From positions 1 through 35,958 of the forward strand of contig JADGNF010000040.1 of assembly GCA_017883615.1 (NCBI GenBank): a stretch of DNA of 35,958 bases. The letters run 5' to 3'. The DNA comes from Candidatus Bathyarchaeota archaeon (lineage in GTDB: Archaea; Thermoproteota; Bathyarchaeia; Bathyarchaeales; Bathycorpusculaceae). Below, one piece after another: positions 18,558-27,330 of the stretch. Both the position numbers and the translations under genes were made by a program. The notes under the pieces are model-generated. The model was not told the origin of the DNA and searched no databases. It worked only from the letters and a program-made list of their open reading frames with translations. Positions within the stretch are counted from its first letter, which is position 1, and each line of letters starts with the position of its first letter.

Positions 18558-19754
18558 CTAGTTCCTCCCCAATATCGAGACGTAGCTTTTGGTGCCAAAT
18601 CCTTCAAACTCCAGCGAACAACCAAACCGCGGTTCCTTATCTGTGATTGCTTGCCTATTGCCTGCTTCTCCCCGTAGCTGCTTGAAAATCTCGAAGAGTT
18701 GAGCACCGCCGGTTGCTCCAAGTGGGTTACCGTCTGCTTTCAAGCCGCCGTTAAGATTAGTAAAAAGTTTCCTGCCATTTACCTCATAGTAGCCTTTGTA
18801 GTCTTGGCAGCTGTCATAGATGCTCCTCCACGCGGTTCCCTGTTCGCAGAAACCCAAGTCTTCAAGGGAAACCATTTCCGCAAAAGTGGATTGGTCATAA
18901 AGTTGGAGTATCTCTATGTCAGAAAGTTTCACTTTAGCCATTTCGGTGGCTTTCTCCATGGCGATTTTGGTAGCCAAGAAACGGGTTAAGTCTTCTCTGG
19001 CTGGATAATTCAGGTAGTCAGTGGCTGAGGTCACTCCGCAGATTTGGACTGGCTTGTCAGTTAGCTTCCTGGCTTTCTCTGAGCTGGTGAGAATCAGGGC
19101 CGAAGCGCCGTCCGATATGGGTGCAAAATCGTAGAGTCCCAGCGATTTCCGCGCTGCTTTCCGTGCACTCAAAACTTGCTCAAGAGTTATTTTTCTTTGG
19201 AACTGGGCGTACTCGTTTTTTGTTGCGTTAGCGTGGTTTTTCACGGCAACCTGTGCTAGTGCAATATTGAGTTTTTCGAGGTTTTCGCCCGTTATTCCAT
19301 ATTTTTTGGTGTAAGCCCTAAGCATAAGCTCGTGGTTTGATTCTGGTGTGCATCCAGCGTAATAACTCCAGGGGTCTTCTAGTAGCATAAGGTCGTCGCG
19401 GATTTTGTCCCATCGGTCAGTCATTTTTTCTATGCCGCCAACGAGGACAGTGCTGTAGACGCCTGCGCGTATGGCGTGGCACGCAGTTAAAAGGGCGGCA
19501 CTAACAGAGCGGGTTACTTCCATGGGAACATGCAGTTCCGTCAATTCCGATAGGAAGCCTTCTTCTAAGCCGAGTTTGTTAGTGATTGGGAGAAAACAGT
19601 CTGACATATAGCAGGCTTCTAGATCTTTTCGTTCTAAACCGCATGACTGTGACGCGGCGAGCCAGGCTTCCTCAATCAGTTTTTCTGGCTCTTTGCCATA
19701 ATGTTCCCCAAACTTTGTTCGACCCACAGCCACTATCGCTGGACAATTCTGCAT
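18558..19754 (-). CDS. Thiolase-family protein lacking canonical catalytic residues
   Basis: This 398-residue protein has the archaeal acetyl-CoA acetyltransferase (SCP2-thiolase-like) fold, with 'AGVYSTVLVGGIEKMTD', 'PISDGASALIL', 'SLEDLGF' and 'QLRGEAGNRQ' conserved. By position the gene should make acetoacetyl-CoA for the adjacent HMGCS. However, the nucleophile segment reads 'EVTRSVSAA' (79-87) with no cysteine, HDCF is YDQS, GHP is GNP (342-344), and the THN segment is 'CSLEFEGFG' (379-387). I chose the ATG at 19754; a TATA-like TTAAAA lies about 48 nt upstream. A TTG at 19790 is in frame. Confidence 0.88.
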   Translation of the reverse strand: MQNCPAIVAVGRTKFGEHYGKEPEKLIEEAWLAASQSCGLERKDLEACYMSDCFLPITNKLGLEEGFLSELTELHVPMEVTRSVSAALLTACHAIRAGVYSTVLVGGIEKMTDRWDKIRDDLMLLEDPWSYYAGCTPESNHELMLRAYTKKYGITGENLEKLNIALAQVAVKNHANATKNEYAQFQRKITLEQVLSARKAARKSLGLYDFAPISDGASALILTSSEKARKLTDKPVQICGVTSATDYLNYPAREDLTRFLATKIAMEKATEMAKVKLSDIEILQLYDQSTFAEMVSLEDLGFCEQGTAWRSIYDSCQDYKGYYEVNGRKLFTNLNGGLKADGNPLGATGGAQLFEIFKQLRGEAGNRQAITDKEPRFGCSLEFEGFGTKSYVSILGRN

Positions 19755-19836
19755 AATATCGCTCTTCTCAGTAGCATTTACCCATTCCAAAACCGCTTTT
19801 AAGTGTTTGCCAACTCACTTCCGATTCACGCCTTCA

Positions 19837-21243
19837 CTACTGCTTCTCAGGTTGGTCGGCAATGATTTCGTTTTCCGTTATCTTTCTTTTCAGGTTGGCA
19901 ACCAAATCTTCCAAGGCTTGGCTTAACTCGACAGGATACTGTGAGTGGCTAGTCAATTGCTTGTATTTGGCGGGAAGTTTTGCGATGTTTGCGGCAGCTG
20001 AGGTTCTGATATCGTTTAACGAAGGCAGATTGTACGTGAGTTTTCCGTTTTCCATTACCTTCACTAGTAGCGGTTCTCCCTTGGACTGTTCGTTTGCCAA
20101 CGCTATGATGTCATTAATGTAGTTGCCTTTTGCGTCTGTGACTCGATAAACTTGTTTTCTTCCAGGTAGAGTGTTCTTGTTTTTGCTCAGTTTCATAATG
20201 GGGCAAAATTCTCCTTTGCCGTTCATGGTTTCGCACAGCTTGTAAATGACATCTATATAGGGATAGTCGGCGGAGGTCCCCATTTTTGTTCCTACCCCGA
20301 AGGCGTCAATCTTTGCACCCGTGTTTTGGAGTTCAGATATTTTATATTCGTCTAGGTCTCCACTGGCGAAAATGATAACATAGCCCAAATCTTTCGCATC
20401 TAGGAGAATCCGAACTGCTTTGCTAGTATCCGCCAAGTCTCCACTGTCTAATCGAACGCCGATAAGCTTCATGCCTTTCTTCTCGAGTTCCTTTGCGATA
20501 ATAGTTGCTTTTTGTGCTCCTGCTTTGTCATCATATGTATCGATGAGCAGTGTGGCTTTAGCGGGGAAGGTGTTAGCGAATGCACGGAACGCGTCCAGTT
20601 CCTTTTCATAAGACATAATGAAGCTGTGTGCCATAGTTCCGTAAACTGGAATTTCGTATGCCATGCCTGCAAGAACGTTGCTGGTGCCTTGACATCCTGC
20701 AATGTAACTGCTTCGTGCAACTTTCATACCTGCGTCAATGCCGTGTTCTCTACGTAGTCCAAACTCAACAACAGATTTACCTTTTGCCGCATACACAACT
20801 CTGGAAGCTTTGGTGGCAATCATTGTCTGCAAGTTAACTGTGTTTAGTAGGAAGGTTTCGATAAGTTGTGCTTCAATTATTGGTGCAGTTACTCGAATTA
20901 GAGGTTCGTTGGGAAAAACTATTGAGCCTTCAGGGACTGCGAACACGTCGCCGGTGAATTTGAAGTCCTGCAGATAAGCCAAGAACTTCTCGTCAAATCC
21001 TTGCTTACGAAGGTAGGCTGTATGCTCTTTGGTGAACTTCACACTTTCTAAGTAGCCTAGAACCTGCTCTAAACCAGCAAACATAAAGTAAGAGCGGCCT
21101 GGAGGCAATCTGCGGATGAACACATCAAAGGTGGCAGGTTCAAATTTCTTATTGTCAAAATAGGAGGCACACATGGTTAATTCATAGAGGTCCGTAAACA
21201 AGCCCATGTTTTCCTCGTTCTGGTAAGCCAAAAAACCCTTCAT
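19837..21243 (-). CDS. pncB: Nicotinate phosphoribosyltransferase
   Basis: First step of the Preiss-Handler NAD salvage pathway: nicotinate plus PRPP gives nicotinate mononucleotide. The 468-residue length is normal. Recognisable motifs are 'LFTDLYELTM' at the N-terminus, 'EFGLRREHG', 'GTMAHSFIMSYEKE' and 'IGVRLDSGDL', followed by 'FASGDLDEYKI'. The last part (about 400-468) is helical and variable. It lies 82 nt upstream of the thiolase gene on the same strand; whether they share a transcript is unclear. Confidence 0.93.
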   Translation of the reverse strand: MKGFLAYQNEENMGLFTDLYELTMCASYFDNKKFEPATFDVFIRRLPPGRSYFMFAGLEQVLGYLESVKFTKEHTAYLRKQGFDEKFLAYLQDFKFTGDVFAVPEGSIVFPNEPLIRVTAPIIEAQLIETFLLNTVNLQTMIATKASRVVYAAKGKSVVEFGLRREHGIDAGMKVARSSYIAGCQGTSNVLAGMAYEIPVYGTMAHSFIMSYEKELDAFRAFANTFPAKATLLIDTYDDKAGAQKATIIAKELEKKGMKLIGVRLDSGDLADTSKAVRILLDAKDLGYVIIFASGDLDEYKISELQNTGAKIDAFGVGTKMGTSADYPYIDVIYKLCETMNGKGEFCPIMKLSKNKNTLPGRKQVYRVTDAKGNYINDIIALANEQSKGEPLLVKVMENGKLTYNLPSLNDIRTSAAANIAKLPAKYKQLTSHSQYPVELSQALEDLVANLKRKITENEIIADQPEKQ

Positions 21244-21523
21244 AAGCTAAACTTAGTGAGGAGCCGATTTAATCTTTTCCAACAGTCAATTGACTTACCA
21301 TCTTTGTTCAAAGCATTTAGAGCCAAGTAGTCAAAACTGGTGAGAAACATTTGCTGAGGTAAGCTCATGTGGTTTTTGCAGAATTTTCCATGAGAAACAG
21401 TTTTCATGTTGAATTTCCAGCAGGGTTTGCGCATTCCTTATAAGTGAAAATTAACTTAGAAAAAGGAAATTCAGGCTGAATGTTTTCTACTTTCAACCTA
21501 AGGAAGTTGGGATTGAGGGCTTG

Positions 21524-22618
21524 ATGGCTGAATCTAAACAGAGCGAAAATTTGCCAATGGAGAATTTACAGCCCCAAGAAGCACTTCTAGTTCCAGTGGA
21601 TCTGATACGCTCTGTCGCGATTTTCTTAGTTATCCTTCTTCACTTATCCATTGAGCCAGTTGCGGTTCCTACTAATATGATTAACCTAGCTTGGTGGTCA
21701 TCTGATTTCTTCAACTCTATTGCTCGTCCATGTGTTCCTCTCTTCGTTATGTTGACTGGGTACTTACTGCTTCAACCTTCAAAAGTCAATGAGCCCCTCA
21801 AAGTGTTCTTCAAGAAACGTTGGGCTCGGATCGGCTTGCCGTTTATCTTCTGGGGTGCAGTTTTTCTTATTTGGCTTGTAATATTCGATAAAGCGACCCT
21901 CTCGTGGAACTATATTGTGACTGCAATGTTGCAAGGACCATACGTTACTTTCTGGTACCTTTACATGCTTGTCGGTCTTTACCTTCTGACCCCAATTTTG
22001 CGTGTGTTCGTAGCTTATGCAAGCGACAACATAATGAAATTACTTCTTGTTGTTTGGTTTGTTGGCTCAGGGCTTGTTCCTTTAGGATATGTCTTCGGGT
22101 ATAGCCTGAACAATAATGTGTTCGTCCTTCCTGGTTGGATAGGTTATTTCCTTTTGGGTGCTTACCTCCCAAAGATAAAGATGAAGCCGCGTCGTTGGCG
22201 CCTGTTCGCGTTGCTAGCGGTTGGTTTCGCTTGGACGATGATTGCAAGTGCCTTAATGCAAATATATCCTGGACCAGAAACCTACTACTTCTACGATTAT
22301 CTCACAGCAAACGTAATTGTGGCTTCGGTCTCGTTGTTTCTGCTCTTGACCTCTGTTCCAGTGGCATCTTTCGAAAAGATCCCTGCCAGCGCAAAACGAC
22401 TGATTCACATTATAGGGAAAACCACCTTGCCGGTTTACCTTTTTCACATGATTCTTGTGGAAGCGTTTGAAAAAGGCCTGTTTGGGTTCACTCTAAACAT
22501 CATGTCATTAAACCCGATAATCATGACACCTCTGCTGGCTGTTATAGTGCTCTTCATTAGTCTAGGTGGCGTAGTTGCTATGAAGCAAGTGCCCATTTTA
22601 AGAAGAATAATAGGCTGA
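21524..22618 (+). CDS. Acyltransferase family 3 membrane protein (copy 1)
   Basis: An integral membrane O-acyltransferase of the OafA/YrhL type with about ten helices and 364 residues. The signature N-terminal helix is 'DLIRSVAIFLVILLHLS', with the conserved R and the catalytic-type His. 'KKRWARIGLPFIFWG' and 'FWYLYMLVGLYLLTP' follow. Such enzymes acetylate or acylate surface polysaccharides. It is clearly paralogous to the gene at 25711. I prefer the ATG at 21524 over the TTG at 21521; GAGGG lies nearby upstream. It is convergent with an SGNH hydrolase gene. Confidence 0.9.
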   Translation: MAESKQSENLPMENLQPQEALLVPVDLIRSVAIFLVILLHLSIEPVAVPTNMINLAWWSSDFFNSIARPCVPLFVMLTGYLLLQPSKVNEPLKVFFKKRWARIGLPFIFWGAVFLIWLVIFDKATLSWNYIVTAMLQGPYVTFWYLYMLVGLYLLTPILRVFVAYASDNIMKLLLVVWFVGSGLVPLGYVFGYSLNNNVFVLPGWIGYFLLGAYLPKIKMKPRRWRLFALLAVGFAWTMIASALMQIYPGPETYYFYDYLTANVIVASVSLFLLLTSVPVASFEKIPASAKRLIHIIGKTTLPVYLFHMILVEAFEKGLFGFTLNIMSLNPIIMTPLLAVIVLFISLGGVVAMKQVPILRRIIG

Positions 22619-22679
22619 AAATTTTATTTGTCTGGATTTAACGATTCAAAAATGGATTTCTTGTCAAAAACAAAATAAT

Positions 22680-23348
22680 TTATGCCGGGTTCACTATTGC
22701 TCGATAGACTGTCATCGCGATTATCTCGGCTCCTATTTCGTCAGGATGTAAACCATCCCAGAAATCCTGAGGTTTATTGAGAAGCGCTGAATTGACGTCG
22801 ATCGTGGGCAAATTAAGGTCACTAGCTATTTGTTGAATTCTCGGAATTATTCCTTGTACAAGGTTTTCGTTGCTAGGCCCAATTGAGCTGTTGAAAATTG
22901 GCGGCGGTATGACAATCCAAATCTTGGGGTTGGAGACCTCAAATTGCGCGATCAGCGTTTTGTAGTCTGAAGTGAAATTCTCACTTTGGGAGTAGTACTT
23001 TGGGTTTGCGTCGTTAGTGCCTAGCATTATGATGACTATCTTAGGTTCGAAGGCTATTGCGTTCTGAAACGCTTGGCTATTTATGTATGGTTTGTCAGCA
23101 TTTTCCAAGACCGTTCTCCCGCTAGCTCCAAAGTTTCCCACTTCATAATTGTGACCGAGAAGTATTTGGAGGTCAGACGGATAATAGGTTCCTTCCGTTA
23201 TGCTATCGCCAACACATGCAACTTGAATACGGTTAAAAGGATGGAAACCCCCAGACTGGTCAATGATGAGGGCACTAACGAAAGCCGCTGACAGTATGAC
23301 AAGTAAAATCACTGCCGCCAAGACGTATTTTTTTCGAATGTTCAACAA
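22680..23348 (-). CDS. Extracytoplasmic SGNH/GDSL hydrolase
   Basis: A 222-residue serine esterase with an N-terminal signal anchor (about 9-28), so the catalytic domain faces outside. The SGNH blocks are complete: GDSITEG (Ser in block I), GASG (Gly in block II), GTND (Asn in block III) and DGLHPDE (Asp and His in block V). It may remove or transfer O-acyl groups on glycans, which fits its place between two membrane acyltransferases. The start is TTG, with only a weak ribosome-binding site. Confidence 0.9.
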   Translation of the reverse strand: MLNIRKKYVLAAVILLVILSAAFVSALIIDQSGGFHPFNRIQVACVGDSITEGTYYPSDLQILLGHNYEVGNFGASGRTVLENADKPYINSQAFQNAIAFEPKIVIIMLGTNDANPKYYSQSENFTSDYKTLIAQFEVSNPKIWIVIPPPIFNSSIGPSNENLVQGIIPRIQQIASDLNLPTIDVNSALLNKPQDFWDGLHPDEIGAEIIAMTVYRAIVNPA

Positions 23349-23736
23349 CTAGGGTCACTTTACTTGTTTTTGGTCTTCTGAAAGCTTCTTCGCTTGATTG
23401 CTCATATTGGCGTTCCCTTTAGAAAAGCTTTCTAGACACAGAGGACAATATTGCATCATTTCCCCTTTTAGGTTCTTATGGGAAGAAATAAATTATCATT
23501 AGGATTCAACAAGTGTATTCGATCATTTTTTTTCTATCAGGGATTCAAGGACAATTGGAGTTATTACCACTTCCAAAGCCAAACCAAAATGAACAAGAAA
23601 AATCAAGCAACATCAAACCACCAAAAAAAACTTTGTGCAGCTGCCGGTTCTGTAACAGTGAGCGGCATTAACATTTGTTGAAACGGCAAACAAAAAAGAT
23701 TGCGTCAAAAAATAAACGTTGATCCTTCTTAAACTC
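23349..23736. other. Intergenic region without a convincing gene
   Basis: This AT-rich stretch between divergent genes contains a 67-codon frame (23478-23681) with no ribosome-binding site and an improbable composition. I see no tRNA, repeat or mobile element. Its right end holds the aIF1 promoter. Confidence 0.5.
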
Positions 23737-23744
23737 TTATATAT
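23737..23744 (+). promoter_or_regulatory. TATA box for aIF1
   Basis: TTATATAT lies 33 nt before the ATG at 23777, giving a leader of about 10 nt. Confidence 0.65.
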
Positions 23745-23776
23745 CTGCTCATCACAATTCTAATGTGAGAACTGTC

Positions 23777-24085
23777 ATGGCTGAAGTTTGTACGACTTGT
23801 GGACTCCCCAAAGACCTGTGTGTTTGTGGCGAAATAGAAAAAGAGCAACAGAGAATCCGAATACGCCTCGAAACACGGAAATTCGGCAGACCCACCACCG
23901 TTATCGATGGCATGGATGAGAAGACCACTGATTTGGCAGACATGGCACATAAACTCAAAACATATTGTGCATGTGGCGGAACATCTAAAGCAGGAGCGAT
24001 CATGTTGCAAGGCGACCATCGTGACCGCGTAAAAGAATTTCTGATCAAAACAGGGTACCCCGCAGAAAACATAGAACGCCAATAA
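23777..24085 (+). CDS. Translation initiation factor aIF1 (SUI1 family)
   Basis: Start-codon-selection factor bound to the 30S subunit, 102 residues. The N-terminal CTTCGLPKDLCVCG forms a small Cys-rich knuckle. The SUI1 core follows: 'IRIRLETRKFGRPTTVIDG', 'LKTYCACGGTSK', 'IMLQGDHRDRVKEFL' and the terminal 'GYPAENI'. The ATG at 23777 is chosen from the TATA spacing and a GTGAG upstream; a GTG at 23765 would be leaderless. A zinc-ribbon gene follows after 28 nt. Confidence 0.93.
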   Translation: MAEVCTTCGLPKDLCVCGEIEKEQQRIRIRLETRKFGRPTTVIDGMDEKTTDLADMAHKLKTYCACGGTSKAGAIMLQGDHRDRVKEFLIKTGYPAENIERQ

Positions 24086-24113
24086 CACCAAACACCCTTT
24101 AGAGTCATATAAA

Positions 24114-24332
24114 ATGAAAACGTTAGTCAACGTTCGCGATGTATTCAAATCAATAAAACACAGCAAGCCCAAACACATTTACTGCCCAAGATGTGGCAGC
24201 CCAAACCTCCAGTTATCCAGCAGCCTAGACTATTTTTTGACGCCTCAAAAATACTTCTGCAACAAATGCAGCTATATGGGCACGGTTTTTATGGAACTTG
24301 AAAAAGAAGAAACAAAAGAAACTGAGGAATAA
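24114..24332 (+). CDS. Small zinc-ribbon protein
   Basis: A 72-residue protein with one zinc ribbon, CPRCG (24-28) and CNKC (49-52), separated by a hydrophobic/aromatic segment 'LSSSLDYFLTPQKYF', and a Glu/Lys-rich tail. The fold recalls archaeal ribosome- or RNA-polymerase-associated zinc ribbons, but I cannot name a family. It probably shares a transcript with aIF1. It ends 6 nt from the convergent tfb stop codon. Confidence 0.75.
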   Translation: MKTLVNVRDVFKSIKHSKPKHIYCPRCGSPNLQLSSSLDYFLTPQKYFCNKCSYMGTVFMELEKEETKETEE

Positions 24333-24337
24333 CCCGT

Positions 24338-25288
24338 TTAATCGGGCAATTCTAAACTTAGTTGCTTTTTAAGCGTCTTGTATCGGTTTCTTACTGTGAC
24401 TTCTGTTACTCCGGCTGCTTCGGCTATGTCTTTTTGTGTTTTCTTCTCATTGTTTTGCAAGCAGGCAATGTAGAGTGCTGCAGCAGCCAACCCCATAGGA
24501 TCTTTTCCAGCCGCTGCACGTTTTCGCCTTGCCTCCCGCAGGATCGCGATGGCTGCACCTTGTGTTTTCCCTGAAATTCCCGTTTTCTCAGCAATCTTGG
24601 AAACATAAGTCAACGGGTCAGCAATCGGCATATGAACGTCAAGCTCGCGCAACAGCAGTCTATAGCACCGTGCAACGTCTTTTTTGTCAACTAAGCTGGC
24701 TTCGGCAATTTCCCGCAGTGTTCTTGGAGTTCCGCTTCCACGGCAAGCAGCATACAAGGCGGCTGCAGCAATGGCGGCAATTGATCTGCCCCGTACTAGG
24801 CCTTTGTCGAGGGCTTTGCGGTAAATTACAGCGGCTTTTTCTTTGATTGGTGGCGGGATGTAAACTTTGTCAGAAAGTCTATCTAGCTCAGCCATGGCTT
24901 GAGCCAAGTTTCTATCAATAGATGAGTGTACCCTGCTGCGTATTTGCCATTTCCTTAGACGCCACATTTGTAATCTGGTAGCAAGGGGAAGTTTTCTTCC
25001 AAATGCGTCCCGGTCAACTTGGCTGATGGCTGTGGATAAGCCTTTATCGTGAACTGAATACGAGGTTGGGACACCAACGCGGCTTCGGGAAGCTTTCTCT
25101 TCCTGTGTGAAAGCACGCCATTCTGGTCCTTTGTCAAGCATCTGCTCATATAAAACTAGTCCGCAATCTCCACATACAGTTTCACCTGTGTCATAATCGT
25201 GAACGAGGTTTTGGCTGCCGCATTCTGGACATTTATCGACTAAGCGTTGATGTGTGCTGGGGGTGGCTTCTTTTTTTGGTTGACTCAT
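24338..25288 (-). CDS. tfb: Transcription initiation factor TFB (TFIIB)
   Basis: Recruits RNA polymerase to TBP-bound promoters. The 316 residues have an N-terminal zinc ribbon (CPECG...CGDCG), the B-reader/linker region ('GPEWRAFTQEEKASRSRVG', 'SYSVHDKGLSTAI') and two cyclin repeats, the second ending in the recognition helix 'EAAGVTEVTVRNRYKTL'. I chose the ATG at 25288 (MSQPKK). A 15-bp palindrome lies about 55 nt upstream over the likely TATA box, so the gene may be autoregulated or controlled by a dimeric repressor. Confidence 0.95.
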   Translation of the reverse strand: MSQPKKEATPSTHQRLVDKCPECGSQNLVHDYDTGETVCGDCGLVLYEQMLDKGPEWRAFTQEEKASRSRVGVPTSYSVHDKGLSTAISQVDRDAFGRKLPLATRLQMWRLRKWQIRSRVHSSIDRNLAQAMAELDRLSDKVYIPPPIKEKAAVIYRKALDKGLVRGRSIAAIAAAALYAACRGSGTPRTLREIAEASLVDKKDVARCYRLLLRELDVHMPIADPLTYVSKIAEKTGISGKTQGAAIAILREARRKRAAAGKDPMGLAAAALYIACLQNNEKKTQKDIAEAAGVTEVTVRNRYKTLKKQLSLELPD

Positions 25289-25340
25289 TTTAACTTCGAC
25301 TCCATTCCACACTTCGCAGAGCCGTCACAGAATCGTCATT

Positions 25341-25355
25341 CCCTTAAGTTAAGGG
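25341..25355 (-). promoter_or_regulatory. Palindromic operator-like site over the tfb TATA box
   Basis: CCCTTAAGTTAAGGG is a perfect inverted repeat with a one-base centre. Its TTAA core sits about 57 nt before the tfb ATG, where a TATA box would give a leader of about 30 nt. Binding of a dimeric factor here would block TBP. Confidence 0.45.
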
Positions 25356-25406
25356 CTGAGAAAAGTGTATATTCGGCCCGCGTATTCTAAGCAAATGAAC
25401 AGACCT

Positions 25407-25490
25407 CATATAAAAGCCTTGTGGTTTTAACAAGCAGATTCGGTGTTACAACCCCGAACATGTAGGTTAATAGTGCGCATCCTTAAAAAC
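25407..25490 (+). promoter_or_regulatory. Strong TATA-like box followed by a hairpin; possible small RNA
   Basis: CATATAAAAG (25407-25416) is among the best TATA matches in the window, yet no open reading frame follows for 290 nt. About 23 nt downstream, TTCGG (25439-25443) pairs with CCGAA (25454-25458) around a 10-nt loop, which would lie at the transcript's 5' end. It could start a small RNA or a long leader for the acyltransferase. Confidence 0.2.
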
Positions 25491-25710
25491 CTTCTCAGAA
25501 AAGAATTTAAGTGTTCATTCTGAGCGTTTTTGTTTCTGGTTTTTCGAGTTTGTGATTTGTTTACTTGGCAATTGGTGTCTGGTTATGGGATTTGCTTCAG
25601 GTTGCGTGTGCAATAATAAATTTGTGTTTTTGCCACGTTAACTCTTATTAGCGTAAATGTTGCTAAGCTGAAGGTATATTCGGCGAGGAGCCACCAGTCA
25701 GGGGAAGAAT

Positions 25711-26835
25711 TTGGGTGAAAATGGAAAGCTTCCTATTCCTGTGGATTTAATTCGGACCATAGCTATCTTAGGAGTCATCCTGCTCCATGCCTCCAACGAC
25801 CTCACAACCCAATCAATGGGTCTAATTAGCCAGCAGGCGATGACGCTAGAAATTTTTCGCTGGACAACTGTTGATGTTTACCAAAGTATTGGGCGTATCG
25901 GGGTTCCGCTGTTTGTAATGTTGACGGGTGCGCTATTGCTTCAACCCTCAAAAAACGAAAGTATAGGCGTCTTTTTGAAAAAGCGATGGAGGCGGATTGG
26001 GTTGCCTTTCATATTTTGGGCTTCAGCTTATTTTGCCTGGGACTTTTTGGTTGAACATCAAGCGTTCACTTCAAGTGCCGTCATCCAAGGCATCTTGTCC
26101 GGTCCTTTCTTCCAGTTTTGGTACATTTACATGATAGTTGGCCTTTACCTGCTGACTCCGTTCTTGCGTATAATGGTGGCTCACGCAGACCCGAGCCTTT
26201 TCAAGTATTTCATAATTATTTGGTTTACTGGTTCAGCCATTCTGCCGGTTTTCAATCTGTTAACACACTTTTATCTAGACAGCAACGTCTTAACGATTCC
26301 CGGCTTTGTAGGATATTACGTTCTGGGCGTATATCTCTTAAACGTACAGATTCGCCGCTCAATCCTTGCGCTTTTCATGTCAGTCGGAATTGCTTTGACG
26401 GCAATTGCCACGTACTTTATGGCCAGAAGCATCGGCGGTCCACAAACCTTCTTCTTTCAAGAATATCTCAGCCCAACCCTAATCTTAGCCTCAGTCACCT
26501 TCTTCCTGCTACTAACAAGCATTAAGACAACGCCTAACGTGAAATTGACAAACCCACCGGCAACGAATCTGAACGCGCCAAATGAAGAAAAAAGCAGCCC
26601 CTCCAAAGTCAGCAAACTGCTAAAATTAATAAGCCAGAACACTTTGCCGCTGTTCCTATTCCACGAAATGATCCTTCTTTCCCTTCAAAGAGGCTACTTC
26701 GGTTTCACAATTAACGGCGACACCATAAACTCCATAATTGGAGTTCCTTTGATTACTGTCATTACTTTTGCCATTTGTCTAGCTGTGATTGTTCCGCTAA
26801 AAAAGGTGCCTGTCTTGAAGGAATTGCTTGGTTAA
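25711..26835 (+). CDS. Acyltransferase family 3 membrane protein (copy 2)
   Basis: A paralogue of the gene at 21524, 374 residues with about ten membrane helices. It shares 'DLIRTIAILGVILLHAS', 'KKRWRRIGLPFIFWA' and 'FWYIYMIVGLYLLTPFLR'. A hydrophilic insert (about residues 275-305; Asn/Pro/Lys-rich, 'NPPATNLNAPNEEKSSPSK') separates helices near the C-terminus and is missing from copy 1. The start is TTG, with AGGGGAAG just upstream and a TATA-like GTATATT about 38 nt before it. Confidence 0.9.
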   Translation: MGENGKLPIPVDLIRTIAILGVILLHASNDLTTQSMGLISQQAMTLEIFRWTTVDVYQSIGRIGVPLFVMLTGALLLQPSKNESIGVFLKKRWRRIGLPFIFWASAYFAWDFLVEHQAFTSSAVIQGILSGPFFQFWYIYMIVGLYLLTPFLRIMVAHADPSLFKYFIIIWFTGSAILPVFNLLTHFYLDSNVLTIPGFVGYYVLGVYLLNVQIRRSILALFMSVGIALTAIATYFMARSIGGPQTFFFQEYLSPTLILASVTFFLLLTSIKTTPNVKLTNPPATNLNAPNEEKSSPSKVSKLLKLISQNTLPLFLFHEMILLSLQRGYFGFTINGDTINSIIGVPLITVITFAICLAVIVPLKKVPVLKELLG

Positions 26836-26932
26836 GCAGCATAGTGGCAATCGGCGCGCTGAATATGTCTGCTGGGTGTAAGAACGCTTATTAGGAAAAA
26901 ACCTGTCCTTAAAGCCTAGCATCAAAGCCTGA

Positions 26933-27008
26933 AGCCCGTTGGTGTAGTGGTCAAGCATAGTGGCCTTTGGAGCCATTGACGAGAGTTCGAATCTCTCACG
27001 GGCTACCA
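26933..27008 (+). tRNA. tRNA-Gln (TTG)
   Basis: The acceptor stem AGCCCGT/ACGGGCT is perfectly paired, with discriminator A and an encoded CCA. The D-loop contains AGTGGT. The anticodon stem TGGC/GCCA closes CTTTGGA, anticodon TTG. The T-arm is GAGAG-TTCGAAT-CTCTC. No intron. A CTTAAAG about 23 nt upstream may be its promoter element. Confidence 0.95.
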
Positions 27009-27330
27009 TTCTGTTTTCTTTCTTCTGGTGGAAGCGAATTCCTTAGCCTTACTTTTTGGGTTGTGTTTGGTTGCTGGGTTGGTTTTTGGTTGTTGTTGGA
27101 AATGAGGCGAACTCTTTTGTTCACTTCTCCATGGGCGCGTAGTGGGTGGGTTTTTCTGTTGTGGATGTGAATATGCCTGTAGACGCGACTTCTGTCTCAA
27201 TTGTTGGCCGGTCGCATTTAGACATTAAAACGTCAAAAGTGGCTACCATTCCGCGGCGACTTCGAAGATTCGAAGCAAACCGAAGTGACCCACAAAAACC
27301 GTTATACTCTAAAACCTTCAAGTCATATGC

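Noticed and set aside
23478-23681. 67-codon plus-strand frame before aIF1
   Set aside because: Lys/Asn/Gln-rich, with no ribosome-binding site; probably intergenic.
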